NCBI GenBank assembly: GCA_026770025.1
Contig: JAMXDE010000014.1
Location: 496,001-560,000, forward strand
Reading direction: 5' to 3'
From: Craspedostauros australis
Lineage: Eukaryota; Bacillariophyta; Bacillariophyceae; Mastogloiales; Achnanthaceae
Length of the DNA: 64,000 bases
Position 1 is the first letter of the stretch, and every line of letters starts with the position of its first letter. The notes beneath the pieces were generated by a model. It was not told the DNA's origin and did no database searches. It worked only from the letters and a program-made list of their open reading frames with translations. This document shows, piece by piece, positions 55,134-64,000 of this stretch. The translations under genes were made by a program, and so were the position numbers.

Positions 55134-58100
55134 ATGGATAAACAACCCTATTGTGTGGACCCGAAGAGCTCCACGGCTGTGCAAGCACAGCGCGATGTTG
55201 TCTCTGTCAACGACATCGAAGCTGGCACCACCAAGGCCAACACCATCATCACTGAGCACGAGATCATCCACAAGTCCATCCAAACCAAGTCCTTCATCGA
55301 ACACATCAAGTACATCGTCGAACTCAAGTCCGACACTGTCTTCTCCACCTGGTACAATGAAAAAGGCAAGGCAACCAACAACTACACCTTCCAGCAGCTC
55401 TGGGATGAAGCAGGACACTGCGCCCACCTCCTTCGCAACAAATGGGGCGCCAAGAAAGATGACCGTGTCGTCCTCTGCTACGACTTCGGACTCCACTTCT
55501 TCGCCGTGTTCGTGGGATGTCTCCGTGCAGGAGTGACAGCTGTCCTGGTCTACCCTCCCGGACCACCGCTCGTCAAGTCTCTCGCAAAAATGAACAAGGT
55601 CATCGAGGATTGTGCACCGGCACTCATCCTCACCCAAACATCCATCAACTTGTTCCGCGCTGCCGATCGCGCCAACCCGGCATCCAAGAGCCGCTCCTTG
55701 TGGCCGAGCGGGGTCAAGTACAAAGTCACCGATCGCATCATTCGCCATGATCCGTTCATCGCCAACAAGACCAACAGCAAGAACAAGCAAGCCAAGAATG
55801 GCTTCCTTTCCAGCCTCATGTCCGGCCGCTCATCGTCGTCGCCACCTTCATTCGATGAACCCAACATCAAAGGTTCGGACCTCGCCTTCCTCCAGTACAC
55901 ATCTGGAAGCACGGGCAACCCCAAGGGCGTCATGGTGACCCACACCGCCCTGAGAGCCAACATTGAACTGTTTCACAGCTTTTCCCTCACATGCCTTGAA
56001 AAAGGTGCAAACGAGACGCAGCTCTCGGAGCGATTTACCACCGTTTCATGGTTGCCCCAGTACCACGACATGGGCCTCATTCAAATGGTGATTGTGCCGC
56101 TGGCATCGAATTCCCGAGTCCACATGATATCCCCTGTCACATTCATCCGCAACCCGTTGCTCTGGGTCGACCTCATGTCCCAGCACAAGTGCAATTTCAG
56201 CGCCGCCCCTGACTTCGGTTATCGGCTGGTCACCCGCAAGTACAACGAGGCCCTGGAGAACCCCAAAGGGCAGACTAATCCCATCCCCAACCTGGACCTC
56301 TCAAGTGTGCTTCATCTCCAGAACGCCGCTGAACCAATCCGGCTTGACACCGAGAAGAACTTCGCCGATGCATTCGGCCAGTACAACTTGCGCAAGGGCT
56401 GGTTCCTCGCAGGGTACGGACTGGCGGAGAACGTCGTCGGAGTCAGCTACAACCCTGGCTTCCATCTCTCAACCATCCGCGAAGGTGAAGATCTCCAGCC
56501 GTTTGTGGCTATCGCCCAGCGCAGCAATCTGCACAGCTCCATCGATATCATCATCGTGGACCCGGACACTCGCGTGCAACGCCCAGACAACGTCACTGGG
56601 GAGATCTGGATCGCGGGAGCGTCCGTTGCCGCTGGATACTACAATCAGCCACAGCTCAGCAAGGAGACCTTCCAAGCCACGCTGCGAGTGGAGGGTGATT
56701 CATCGTCCGATGCCGATGCCAGTGCCGATGGTAAGATGTACTTGCGCACAGGTGACTACGGATTCTATCAAGGCGGCTACCTCTACATCTGCGGCCGCAA
56801 GAAGGACATCATCATCGTCAACGGTGTCAACTACTATCCCCAAGACATCGAGCATGCCGTCGAGGAGGCATCGTCCGCTGTCCGTCCAGGTTGCGTGGCC
56901 GCCTTCTCGTCCAACGATTCGGGCGACGATGGGCAGCTGGAGATCGTCTTCGAGATCCGAGCTAGCCACGCGAAGGATGCCGAGACGGTCTGCCAACAGG
57001 TCAGGAGGAACGTCATCTCACAGATCGGATTGACACCGGCAACAGTCGCAGCCGTGGAAGAGCGATCCATCTCCAAAACGACGAGCGGAAAGATCCAGAG
57101 ACGCCAAAATCGCCAGCGTCTCCATGAAGGAACGCAGAAGACGGTGCTGGATGTCATCGGAAAATCGAACTTCTTCAGTTCGCACGACAGCAATCTTGCA
57201 AGTCAATCCAAGCGATTCTCGATGAGAAAGTCCATCATCGAGAACGTCAACATCGAAGAGATGGACTTCTATGACCTTGTGAAGAGCTGTACAGGAACTG
57301 AAGTCAACCCCGACGATGAGTGGAAGGATGTTGGATTGTCCTCCATGATGGAGCTGGAGCTCCGCCAGTCCCTTTCTGAGCGATACAACACAGCCCTTCC
57401 CGCACATATCATCCAGCTCTTTCCGAGAGTGATGGATCTCAAGACGTTCCTCGAGGCATCAAAGGGAGAGCCCCTACCAACCAACCTCCCAACCCTCAAG
57501 AGGATCCTCTCCATCCCAAATGAGAAGTTTCTGTCCCAATCGGCCGTCGCCATCATCCAGGCCATCGGTGCGCTCGTCGCGGTCCTCATCTTCTCGCTCC
57601 CCATCGTCCCAGCGTACGAAGTTGGAAAAGCCATCGCCGGCTCCGACGTCCTCTCCGGTCATGAATGGGTGCTGCTCCCATTGATCGTCCCAGTCTGGGC
57701 TATTACGCTCACCTTCGTGATCATCCTCTCGAAGTGGATTGTCATTGGCAGATACACAGAAGGGTACGCCAATCAGACCAACATCTATTTCATCAGGTGG
57801 TGGTTCGTCGATCGGTTGGTCGATATCTGGGAGCGCTTCGTCGGCCGCATCATCGGCAACACGCCTTTGATGACGCTGTTCTACTACCTGATGGGTGCCA
57901 ACATCCATCGCTCGGCCAGCGTGAACGGGACCGTCCGGGAGTTTGACCTGGTCAAGGTTGGTGCTGGCGCCACGGTCAACACGCACATCCGATGCCGCAT
58001 GTTCGGCCCGTGGAAGGATGAGCAGGAAGGCCCCAGCGTGAGGTTTCGCAAGACTCAGGTTGGATCCAACGCTACGGTCAATGGCGCCTTGCTTGCTGGA

Positions 58101-59606
58101 ACCAGCGTCGGCTCTGGCTGCCAGGTCCAGCGCATGTCCGTGCTCGTGGAAGGTGCTCAAGCACCACCAAACACCTCGATCAGAGGCAACCCAGCATTTG
58201 TCGATGCTCCTTCGTCGACTCTCAAGGGCGATGACGATGCATCCGCAACTGGAACAGCGAGTGGGGACACGGCATCCGACAAATCCACCAGCCCATCGAT
58301 CGTGCTGGGAACGATGAAGCTTGTTTGGCTCGCCATCGAGCTGTACTTCGCCTTCGCATGCTTCGTGGCTGCTGATCAGTTGGTCGGAGATGGGCTTGCA
58401 GATTGGAGGTACTCCCCCATCGTCTACTGGATCGTCTTCTTTGGCCTCACGTCCGTCTGCTTCGTGATCACCAGCATCATCCTCAAGTGGGTGCTAATCG
58501 GCAAGAAGCGATCCGGTCCAGCGCGGACAGGAACATTCTCCAAGTTTGCTGACTGGGCTTGTGACTTCCACTTCTTCGTCGGGACAACACTGATGCTCGA
58601 CTTGACATTGTACTCCCAACTTTGGAACCTCGTCCTCATGGCACACGGCATGGACATCGATATGAGATCGAGGGCGGTGACAATCCTGTTCCCCCCATCC
58701 AAGCTGGACCTCGTCACGGTCAAGCGATCCTTCATCTCCTTTTGTGACCTCGATGTCGAAGAAGATGGCCAATACAAGGCGATCACCATCGAAGACAGCA
58801 CCGTCGGCATGACGCTGGCATGCGGCCCTGGTGTGACCATCCGCAGAGCCATGGTGACTCCTGGCGCCCACGTCACCAGCGATATGATCAACACCGAGCA
58901 TCATCCAAACAACGTGCCTCTCTCCGCATCCCAGTTCTTCATGATCATGATCAACAACACCCTGCTGCATATCATCATCCTTGCGGCAGTGGCGGCCAGC
59001 CTCATCCCATCATATGAGCTGTTGGCGATCATACTCAAGCCAGACACGACAATGGCGCTGATTCCGGTTGCCATTGCGGCATCCACCATCATCCAGACCC
59101 TCATCTGGCTCGTTCTCTATCGAGTAATCGTCACCATCACTCTCTTGGGAGGCGTTGAACGCGGAGGACCATGGTCGATTTCATTGTATATGGTCTACTT
59201 GTCCTACAGCCATTTCTTTCAGTCGTGGTCCTTCGAGGCAGTTGTTTGGGGCACACCGATGATGAACGCTGCGTTGCGATTCCGAGGGGCGACCATCCAG
59301 GGAAAGATGTTGTACTTTGGATCCCGCATCTATGACGCTCCGCTGCTCACATTTGCTGATCGGACAGTGATCGATGACTCCATCGTCTGCGGTCATTTCG
59401 GTGTGTTTTCCACGCTGTCCTTGGGACCATCCTACATCGATGGTCTGATGCACCAGATGTCGTTTGCGCTGATGAGGAAGGGCTCAGCAACGAAGGGCGC
59501 CGCCCTGGTGGAGCACGCCCCATGGAAGATGGTTAACGACATGCAAGCACCAGACACGAAGAGATCACAGTCAATATCTGATGGATTGCGAGATGAGGAA
59601 GTATGA
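55134..59606 (+). CDS. fatty-acyl-AMP ligase / acyl carrier / membrane terminal-domain fusion
   Basis: 1490 codons, one exon, start in good context (GTCACCATGG). Residues about 35-690 form an acyl-adenylate ligase: YTSGSTGNPKGVM (P-loop, about 255), SWLPQYHDMG (about 306, the hallmark of fatty-acyl-AMP ligases), GYGLAE, LRTGDYG and GRKKDIIIVNGVNYYPQDIE. A carrier domain at about 710-780 has its phosphopantetheine Ser in VGLSSMMEL. The rest (about 800-1490) has at least six hydrophobic segments and hexapeptide-type left-handed beta-helix stretches (GAGATVN..., VGSNATVNG), resembling the terminal domain of poly-lysine synthetase-like NRPSs. It probably activates a fatty or amino acid, loads it on its own carrier and transfers it to an acceptor at a membrane. 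Confidence 0.9.
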   Translation: MDKQPYCVDPKSSTAVQAQRDVVSVNDIEAGTTKANTIITEHEIIHKSIQTKSFIEHIKYIVELKSDTVFSTWYNEKGKATNNYTFQQLWDEAGHCAHLLRNKWGAKKDDRVVLCYDFGLHFFAVFVGCLRAGVTAVLVYPPGPPLVKSLAKMNKVIEDCAPALILTQTSINLFRAADRANPASKSRSLWPSGVKYKVTDRIIRHDPFIANKTNSKNKQAKNGFLSSLMSGRSSSSPPSFDEPNIKGSDLAFLQYTSGSTGNPKGVMVTHTALRANIELFHSFSLTCLEKGANETQLSERFTTVSWLPQYHDMGLIQMVIVPLASNSRVHMISPVTFIRNPLLWVDLMSQHKCNFSAAPDFGYRLVTRKYNEALENPKGQTNPIPNLDLSSVLHLQNAAEPIRLDTEKNFADAFGQYNLRKGWFLAGYGLAENVVGVSYNPGFHLSTIREGEDLQPFVAIAQRSNLHSSIDIIIVDPDTRVQRPDNVTGEIWIAGASVAAGYYNQPQLSKETFQATLRVEGDSSSDADASADGKMYLRTGDYGFYQGGYLYICGRKKDIIIVNGVNYYPQDIEHAVEEASSAVRPGCVAAFSSNDSGDDGQLEIVFEIRASHAKDAETVCQQVRRNVISQIGLTPATVAAVEERSISKTTSGKIQRRQNRQRLHEGTQKTVLDVIGKSNFFSSHDSNLASQSKRFSMRKSIIENVNIEEMDFYDLVKSCTGTEVNPDDEWKDVGLSSMMELELRQSLSERYNTALPAHIIQLFPRVMDLKTFLEASKGEPLPTNLPTLKRILSIPNEKFLSQSAVAIIQAIGALVAVLIFSLPIVPAYEVGKAIAGSDVLSGHEWVLLPLIVPVWAITLTFVIILSKWIVIGRYTEGYANQTNIYFIRWWFVDRLVDIWERFVGRIIGNTPLMTLFYYLMGANIHRSASVNGTVREFDLVKVGAGATVNTHIRCRMFGPWKDEQEGPSVRFRKTQVGSNATVNGALLAGTSVGSGCQVQRMSVLVEGAQAPPNTSIRGNPAFVDAPSSTLKGDDDASATGTASGDTASDKSTSPSIVLGTMKLVWLAIELYFAFACFVAADQLVGDGLADWRYSPIVYWIVFFGLTSVCFVITSIILKWVLIGKKRSGPARTGTFSKFADWACDFHFFVGTTLMLDLTLYSQLWNLVLMAHGMDIDMRSRAVTILFPPSKLDLVTVKRSFISFCDLDVEEDGQYKAITIEDSTVGMTLACGPGVTIRRAMVTPGAHVTSDMINTEHHPNNVPLSASQFFMIMINNTLLHIIILAAVAASLIPSYELLAIILKPDTTMALIPVAIAASTIIQTLIWLVLYRVIVTITLLGGVERGGPWSISLYMVYLSYSHFFQSWSFEAVVWGTPMMNAALRFRGATIQGKMLYFGSRIYDAPLLTFADRTVIDDSIVCGHFGVFSTLSLGPSYIDGLMHQMSFALMRKGSATKGAALVEHAPWKMVNDMQAPDTKRSQSISDGLRDEEV

Positions 59607-60542
59607 GGAAGCACAGAGTAGAGTACTCCAAGGGGTCTGGTCTGAGCAGCATTAGGTAGCATTAGAAAATGAATGAGCATGGATTGTCGACTCATCCTTC
59701 CCCATATTATGTAACCATGGACTCGGCGCAATGCAATATAATGCAATACAACATGATGCAATACAATACTCGTATGGATACTCTTCGAGTACGATACTGT
59801 TCTAGTAGACCCTTGCTCTTGCCTACCCATCCACTCCAACCTACGGATGCAATCTGTGCCACGCACCAAGTGCATCCGAATGAAGCTGCGTGGTATTGAC
59901 TGTTGGTAATAGCTGTAGTACTGTTGCTGTCAGCATGCCGTCGTCATGCCATGCAATGATATCGTCATCTTGGTTCACGCTCACGTTGCTTTGGAAGCGG
60001 TTGGCATAACGCAGTAGAGCTAAACTAGTACCTACCTTAGATAGAGACACTACGAACCATCTGACCTGTCAGCAGTCCAGTAGATCGAATACACACCTCG
60101 TCGGCCCCCACGTTTGGGGGCCGATCCAGAACATTGAAGCAGATCTTTGGGACCCATTTCAAGGAACCAGAAGGGTTCCGATAACCAGGTCACTGAAACC
60201 CATCATCGCCAAAACGCTGACACATGGAAACAGTGCCTCAGCAACGCACATTACCGCCCCTTGTCTCTCACGGAACTCAGCCAAGGGATCTCGACCCACG
60301 GTACTTGGGCTACGCAACCCATACACACTGTCACTCAGGACACCACAAGAGACCCTCCCTGCAGGGAAGAACCATAGCACTAATCTCATAATCTGCACGT
60401 TTCTTCACCATCTACCAGTATTCTCAATTGACTACTTGTGGAACAGAAGACTCATGTTCGGACCGCTTGCCAATCAAGCCTCTGCCCAAAGCTATCAACA
60501 GCCAACAAGACAACAGCCATTACGTTTAGGCTCTATTAGAAA
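59607..60542. other. intergenic region with a perfect hairpin
   Basis: No gene is supported. At 60101-60124 lies a perfect hairpin with 10-bp arms TCGGCCCCCA and loop CGTT. Confidence 0.5.
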
Positions 60543-61177
60543 TTCTGGAGGAAATTTGCAATCAACGATTTCTGAGAAAATCAGGAATATCGTCCATCCA
60601 TCCATCAATGGAAACGTATGGTATCGAGCGAAGCTCGATGTACCTCCCAACTAAACCCCAGATGTCGATATCATCTGACAGACCATCGCTCATTGATGGA
60701 ACATGACATCTGGAGAGCAGAAGGACACCTACTGACGTCAACAGGATGTCATCATGTCACCACATTGACATCTGTCTCCATGTCAGAAGCAGAAGATAAA
60801 GATTTGATGACTGAAGGGCATCGAGATCATGGATACATGAAGAGGAGTTCAAGTGGTAAGTACTCATGGAGTAGAAACCAGTAAGGAACAAACAGAGTGT
60901 CAAATACGGAACATGCATTGAACATGAGATATCATGTAGCACTAGTACACGATATTGAGAGAGCGAGAGAATACAAAGAGTGGCAAGAGAGCATCTCGCA
61001 TACCAACTCATAGTTGGAGACTCAATCTACAAGATAGACAAACGTGCCGAGAGCATCAGGCAAGAGAATGGACACCGAGAGGATTGGAGTCTCAACGTAA
61101 TGAAATAGCAAACAGACCGACTATCAACAACACCGTCTTCCACGATCGTAGGCTTCCAATCACGGAACTTGCCAACA
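60543..61177 (-). repeat. solo-LTR-like repeat, copy 2
   Basis: A 635-bp direct repeat of 43865-44498 with the same boundaries: minus-strand start TGTTGGCAAG, end CCTCCAGAA. Both copies contain the small palindrome CGAGCGAAGCTCG. Confidence 0.55.
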
Positions 61178-61755
61178 ATCACAACTTGGAGGCTATGTAC
61201 CTAAACATTGGTCATGGACATGATGAACAGAGAGATCGAAGAGGCATTGCCGGATCAGTCGAATGTCCGGGCGATGCAGCCGAAAGAGGACTAGCAATGA
61301 AGGACAAGACGAGTTATCACGGAGCAATAGAAATGACCACCCCAATACAACACGATGAACTGCAATCGTCAATCATGGACGATCGACAACAACAACAGGC
61401 TGAGAACACAAAGCAACCAACAACCACCACAACAAGAGAGAGAGAGGGATCAGATTCCCAACACCAAATAGACATAAGAACTCAGACTACAGTTTCCAAC
61501 ACTCAATCTGGCTCACGCCCGTACGACGTACGGACATCGGAAAATTCAACATGTTTTGGCCTCGGTGAGATTTCTGGCGCGAAACATGCGTCGCTACTTC
61601 TCGTCACGGCAATCAATCATCAACCGTGAACCTTCAGCCATCAACCTTCAACCACCAACCAACCACTCGCAACACACAAGCAATGACTGCAACAGAGCAC
61701 AACCTAAACAGAAACATTAACAGATTCGATTTCATCGACTTAACATATACACTTT
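61178..61755. other. upstream region of the Nudix-methyltransferase gene
   Basis: An ORF crosses from the repeat (60955-61629) but is low-complexity and repeat-derived. I see a CAACCTTCAACC-type leader and no other gene. Confidence 0.4.
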
Positions 61756-63663
61756 ATGCAACTGTTGGGTCCATCGATCAGCGTTCTCCTTGCATTACAC
61801 GACATGTCGAGCATGATCAAGAAGAAGCAGGAGCTCTTCGTCAACCGATTGCCAGCCACCAGATTGGGAAAGAGCCATGACTCGCTGGATGCGTTTCGAG
61901 AGGCAACCGCCGAAACCAACGCGGTGTCGAAGTTGAAAGAGTACACCTTGATCATCGTTGTGAGAAATGAGAAGCGAAACATCCTGCTCGGTCACAAGAA
62001 CCGGGGATTCGGCAAGGGGATGTTCAATTCGTTCGGTGGCAAGGTGGATCCCGGAGAGTCCGTAGTGAACGGCGCCTGCAGAGAATTGAAGGAGGAAACC
62101 AACATCGACATCAAGCAAGCAGAGATGGCTGCGAGTAAGGTGGGAACCCAACGCTTCACGTTCCAGAACGACGAAGTGGAGATGGTCGTGCATCTGTTTC
62201 AGATCGATTTGGCAGACAGGCCCGCTGACGTTCAAGAATGCGAGGAGATAACTCCAAAGTGGTTCGATGATTGGTACAACATTCCGCTGGACAACATGTT
62301 CGCCGATGATTCGTTGTGGCTGACATTGCTCCTCTCATCGGATGCACCCCTCACGATCGACGGGTGGTACCATTTCAAGCAGGGTGGCCAATCTGTCAAC
62401 ACCATCCTGCACCATTACCTGGATGTTAGGACCCGGGGCGGCGCAAGCGGTAGCGACGGATCAGTACTCCTAGTAGGTCAAGATATTGCTTCTTCCTACA
62501 ACAACAACAACAGTGTCAGCAACAACGAAGTTAGCGATGGTGGCAATCGCGATTGTTCCCTATCTTCCGCCCCGCTTCAACCTGCAACACTATCGGAAAC
62601 ACCAAGAGCAGCAGAAGAGGCGACTCAAGGCAAGAAGTTCAGTTTGGAGCAGAGGCTATTCCATGCGCTTCATTGCGAGAAGATCCATTCCCCCTCCATC
62701 AAGGAGTTCAAGGAGTCGTACGCATTCCTCAATGCGGTGAACAAGTTCTGGAAGACAGAGAAGTTCGATGTGGTCATCGATGTGGCCGGTGGCCATGGAG
62801 CCCTGGCAACGCTGTTTCTGATCGTCACGGCCGCAAGACAAGCCGTGGTGGTTGATCCTGCGCAGGTGGGCAACAACGGCGTGATGAGGGCATGGAAATC
62901 CTTCCTGCCCGAAGAGAAGCAGCTTGCTTTCCGCCATGAATGTCTAAGGACCGCGCTGCCTTCAGAATTGTCCAATGTCCTTTGCACGACGCGTCGCCAA
63001 CGCGTTTTGGTCGTGGCATGCCACGCGTGCCAGCACCTCAGCGAGGAGACGCTGTCGATTGCAACGTCATTCGGCGTTCACGCCGCCGTGATGCCGTGCT
63101 GTCAGAAGGACGTGTCGAAGGGATCGACTTGGAAGATGACCAGCAAGAATCTGCAGATCCCGTTCGCCACGCAGATGGATCTGCTGCTGGCTGGAAAGAT
63201 GATGGCCAACGAGTCGTACGAGGTGAGGATGAAGTGCATCGACCAACGCATCAGCCCGGTGAACCGGATCATCATGTGCAAATCCTCTGCCGGAACAGCC
63301 CACTCCGACATGAAGAATGACAAGGTGCAGAAGGCGCATAATCGTTTGGCGTTGGCCTACAACCGAGCCCACAGACCTGCCAGGCAGACGGAGAAGAACC
63401 AACTCCGACATCAGCAGGGACAGAGACAGGAACAGGAGCATGGGCAACAACGGGGGAATCAGCGGGAAACTCAATCAACGCAACAGCACTCGTACCTTCA
63501 GAGTTTTGCGACCGCATTGAAAGCTCAGCATCCACTGTGGATTGGCAGCGTTGGATTCGTGGTCGGAACAATAGCTGGAATGCTTCTGAACTATGGCGGG
63601 AGCAAACCCAATTCAGACTCCAATGCCAATATGGGAATGAGCATGAGCACGAGTCGGAAGTAG
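61756..63663 (+). CDS. MTH1-type Nudix domain fused to a methyltransferase with a C-terminal membrane anchor
   Basis: 635 codons from 61756; a second in-frame ATG lies at 61804. The Nudix domain (about 60-225) carries GFGKGMFNSFGGKV and a perfect Nudix box G95...E101...RELKEE...I117, the layout of MTH1/8-oxo-dGTPases. An Asn/Ser linker follows. The methyltransferase (about 300-510) has DVAGGHGALA (342-351, SAM motif I), VVVDP, ACHACQHLSEETL and AVMPCCQKD, typical of the Methyltransf_32/METTL25-like group. A Gln/Arg-rich stretch precedes one hydrophobic segment (about 594-612), suggesting tail anchoring. The frame is intact and the domains share one exon, so the fusion is not an intron artefact. 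Substrates of the methyltransferase half are unknown. Confidence 0.85.
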   Translation: MQLLGPSISVLLALHDMSSMIKKKQELFVNRLPATRLGKSHDSLDAFREATAETNAVSKLKEYTLIIVVRNEKRNILLGHKNRGFGKGMFNSFGGKVDPGESVVNGACRELKEETNIDIKQAEMAASKVGTQRFTFQNDEVEMVVHLFQIDLADRPADVQECEEITPKWFDDWYNIPLDNMFADDSLWLTLLLSSDAPLTIDGWYHFKQGGQSVNTILHHYLDVRTRGGASGSDGSVLLVGQDIASSYNNNNSVSNNEVSDGGNRDCSLSSAPLQPATLSETPRAAEEATQGKKFSLEQRLFHALHCEKIHSPSIKEFKESYAFLNAVNKFWKTEKFDVVIDVAGGHGALATLFLIVTAARQAVVVDPAQVGNNGVMRAWKSFLPEEKQLAFRHECLRTALPSELSNVLCTTRRQRVLVVACHACQHLSEETLSIATSFGVHAAVMPCCQKDVSKGSTWKMTSKNLQIPFATQMDLLLAGKMMANESYEVRMKCIDQRISPVNRIIMCKSSAGTAHSDMKNDKVQKAHNRLALAYNRAHRPARQTEKNQLRHQQGQRQEQEHGQQRGNQRETQSTQQHSYLQSFATALKAQHPLWIGSVGFVVGTIAGMLLNYGGSKPNSDSNANMGMSMSTSRK

Positions 63664-64000
63664 GAATGGAACAATGCTTGGACGTGGGAGGAGTGGCATC
63701 GTGTATCTGTGATGGCAGCTCGCATCGTGCCAATCTCCGATTGCCAATGAGCTGCTTCCCCTGCTTTATCTAGTTTTATCATAGTAGGCTTGGACAAAGA
63801 GTGTCCCACTTCCATCTGGTTGAAGAGTCGTGCAAACGCCAAAAATTAGCAAAGAGTCACAAGAGAGTGAAAAAGTGGGGATCAGTTTGCGTTGGGTACG
63901 GCTATTCCCAAACGCTGGTTGGAGGGGACACAAGACGAAGCAACACGAAACACGAGTGCGGACGGATCGCTGGTCTTCGTATCCGTATCAGTATCAGTAT
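63664..64000. other. 3' flank, window end
   Basis: No gene is seen; the last 25 bp begin a GTATCN hexanucleotide repeat. Confidence 0.4.

Noticed and set aside
60955-61629. 224-codon plus-strand ORF
   Set aside because: Its first third is antisense to the LTR-like repeat and the rest is low-complexity leader.

Overview
This window is nuclear DNA of a photosynthetic eukaryote, most likely a diatom or a close ochrophyte relative. The evidence is intron-poor genes with short GT-AG introns, a plastid presequence with a Phe right after the predicted signal-peptide cleavage site followed by a twin-arginine lumen signal, a diatom-style bZIP factor, a fatty-acyl-AMP-ligase/carrier/terminal-domain fusion, and Ty1/copia elements. 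The assignment rests on these traits alone; no rRNA or organelle marker is present.

Layout. 1-8.3 kb is a transposon graveyard: a frameshifted mariner-like transposase (1-1904), a decayed copy of a repeat called Z here (about 2.1-3.6 kb), and a 4.5-kb element (3779-8286) whose ends carry arrays of hairpin-forming palindromes. That element sits inside, and breaks, a plastid-lumen protein gene (8287-8722 plus a remnant at 3765-3778). 9-28 kb is genic: a bZIP factor, a small acidic protein, a three-exon probable beta-propeller protein, an acidic secretory or plastid protein, a SET-domain protein, a sulfotransferase, and a four-exon gene encoding three protein-kinase domains in one chain.

28-46 kb is a nest of mobile DNA. 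A 1175-codon RNase H-fold transposase-like ORF is followed by a full Z repeat, and Z is split by a nearly pristine 8.5-kb copia element (LTRs 1 difference in 713 bp, target duplication GATGC). Further right are LTR-like repeats, a tRNA-like sequence and two more palindrome-armed elements meeting at one shared ATAT.

46-64 kb is genic again: a PTPS-III-type enzyme (folate/pterin), a broken AAA-ATPase/tetratricopeptide signalling gene with four in-frame stops, an ADP-sugar-type Nudix protein, a foldback repeat, a 1490-residue acyl-AMP ligase fusion with membrane segments, and an MTH1-type Nudix domain fused to a methyltransferase and a C-terminal membrane anchor.

The most promising undescribed item is the family of ATAT-flanked elements. 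Three loci share the terminus CC(G/C)TAAKG, but the palindromes next to it differ in sequence while the pairing of their arms is kept. The largest copy carries a decayed YqaJ-like PD-(D/E)XK nuclease gene. No operon-like organisation is expected or seen.
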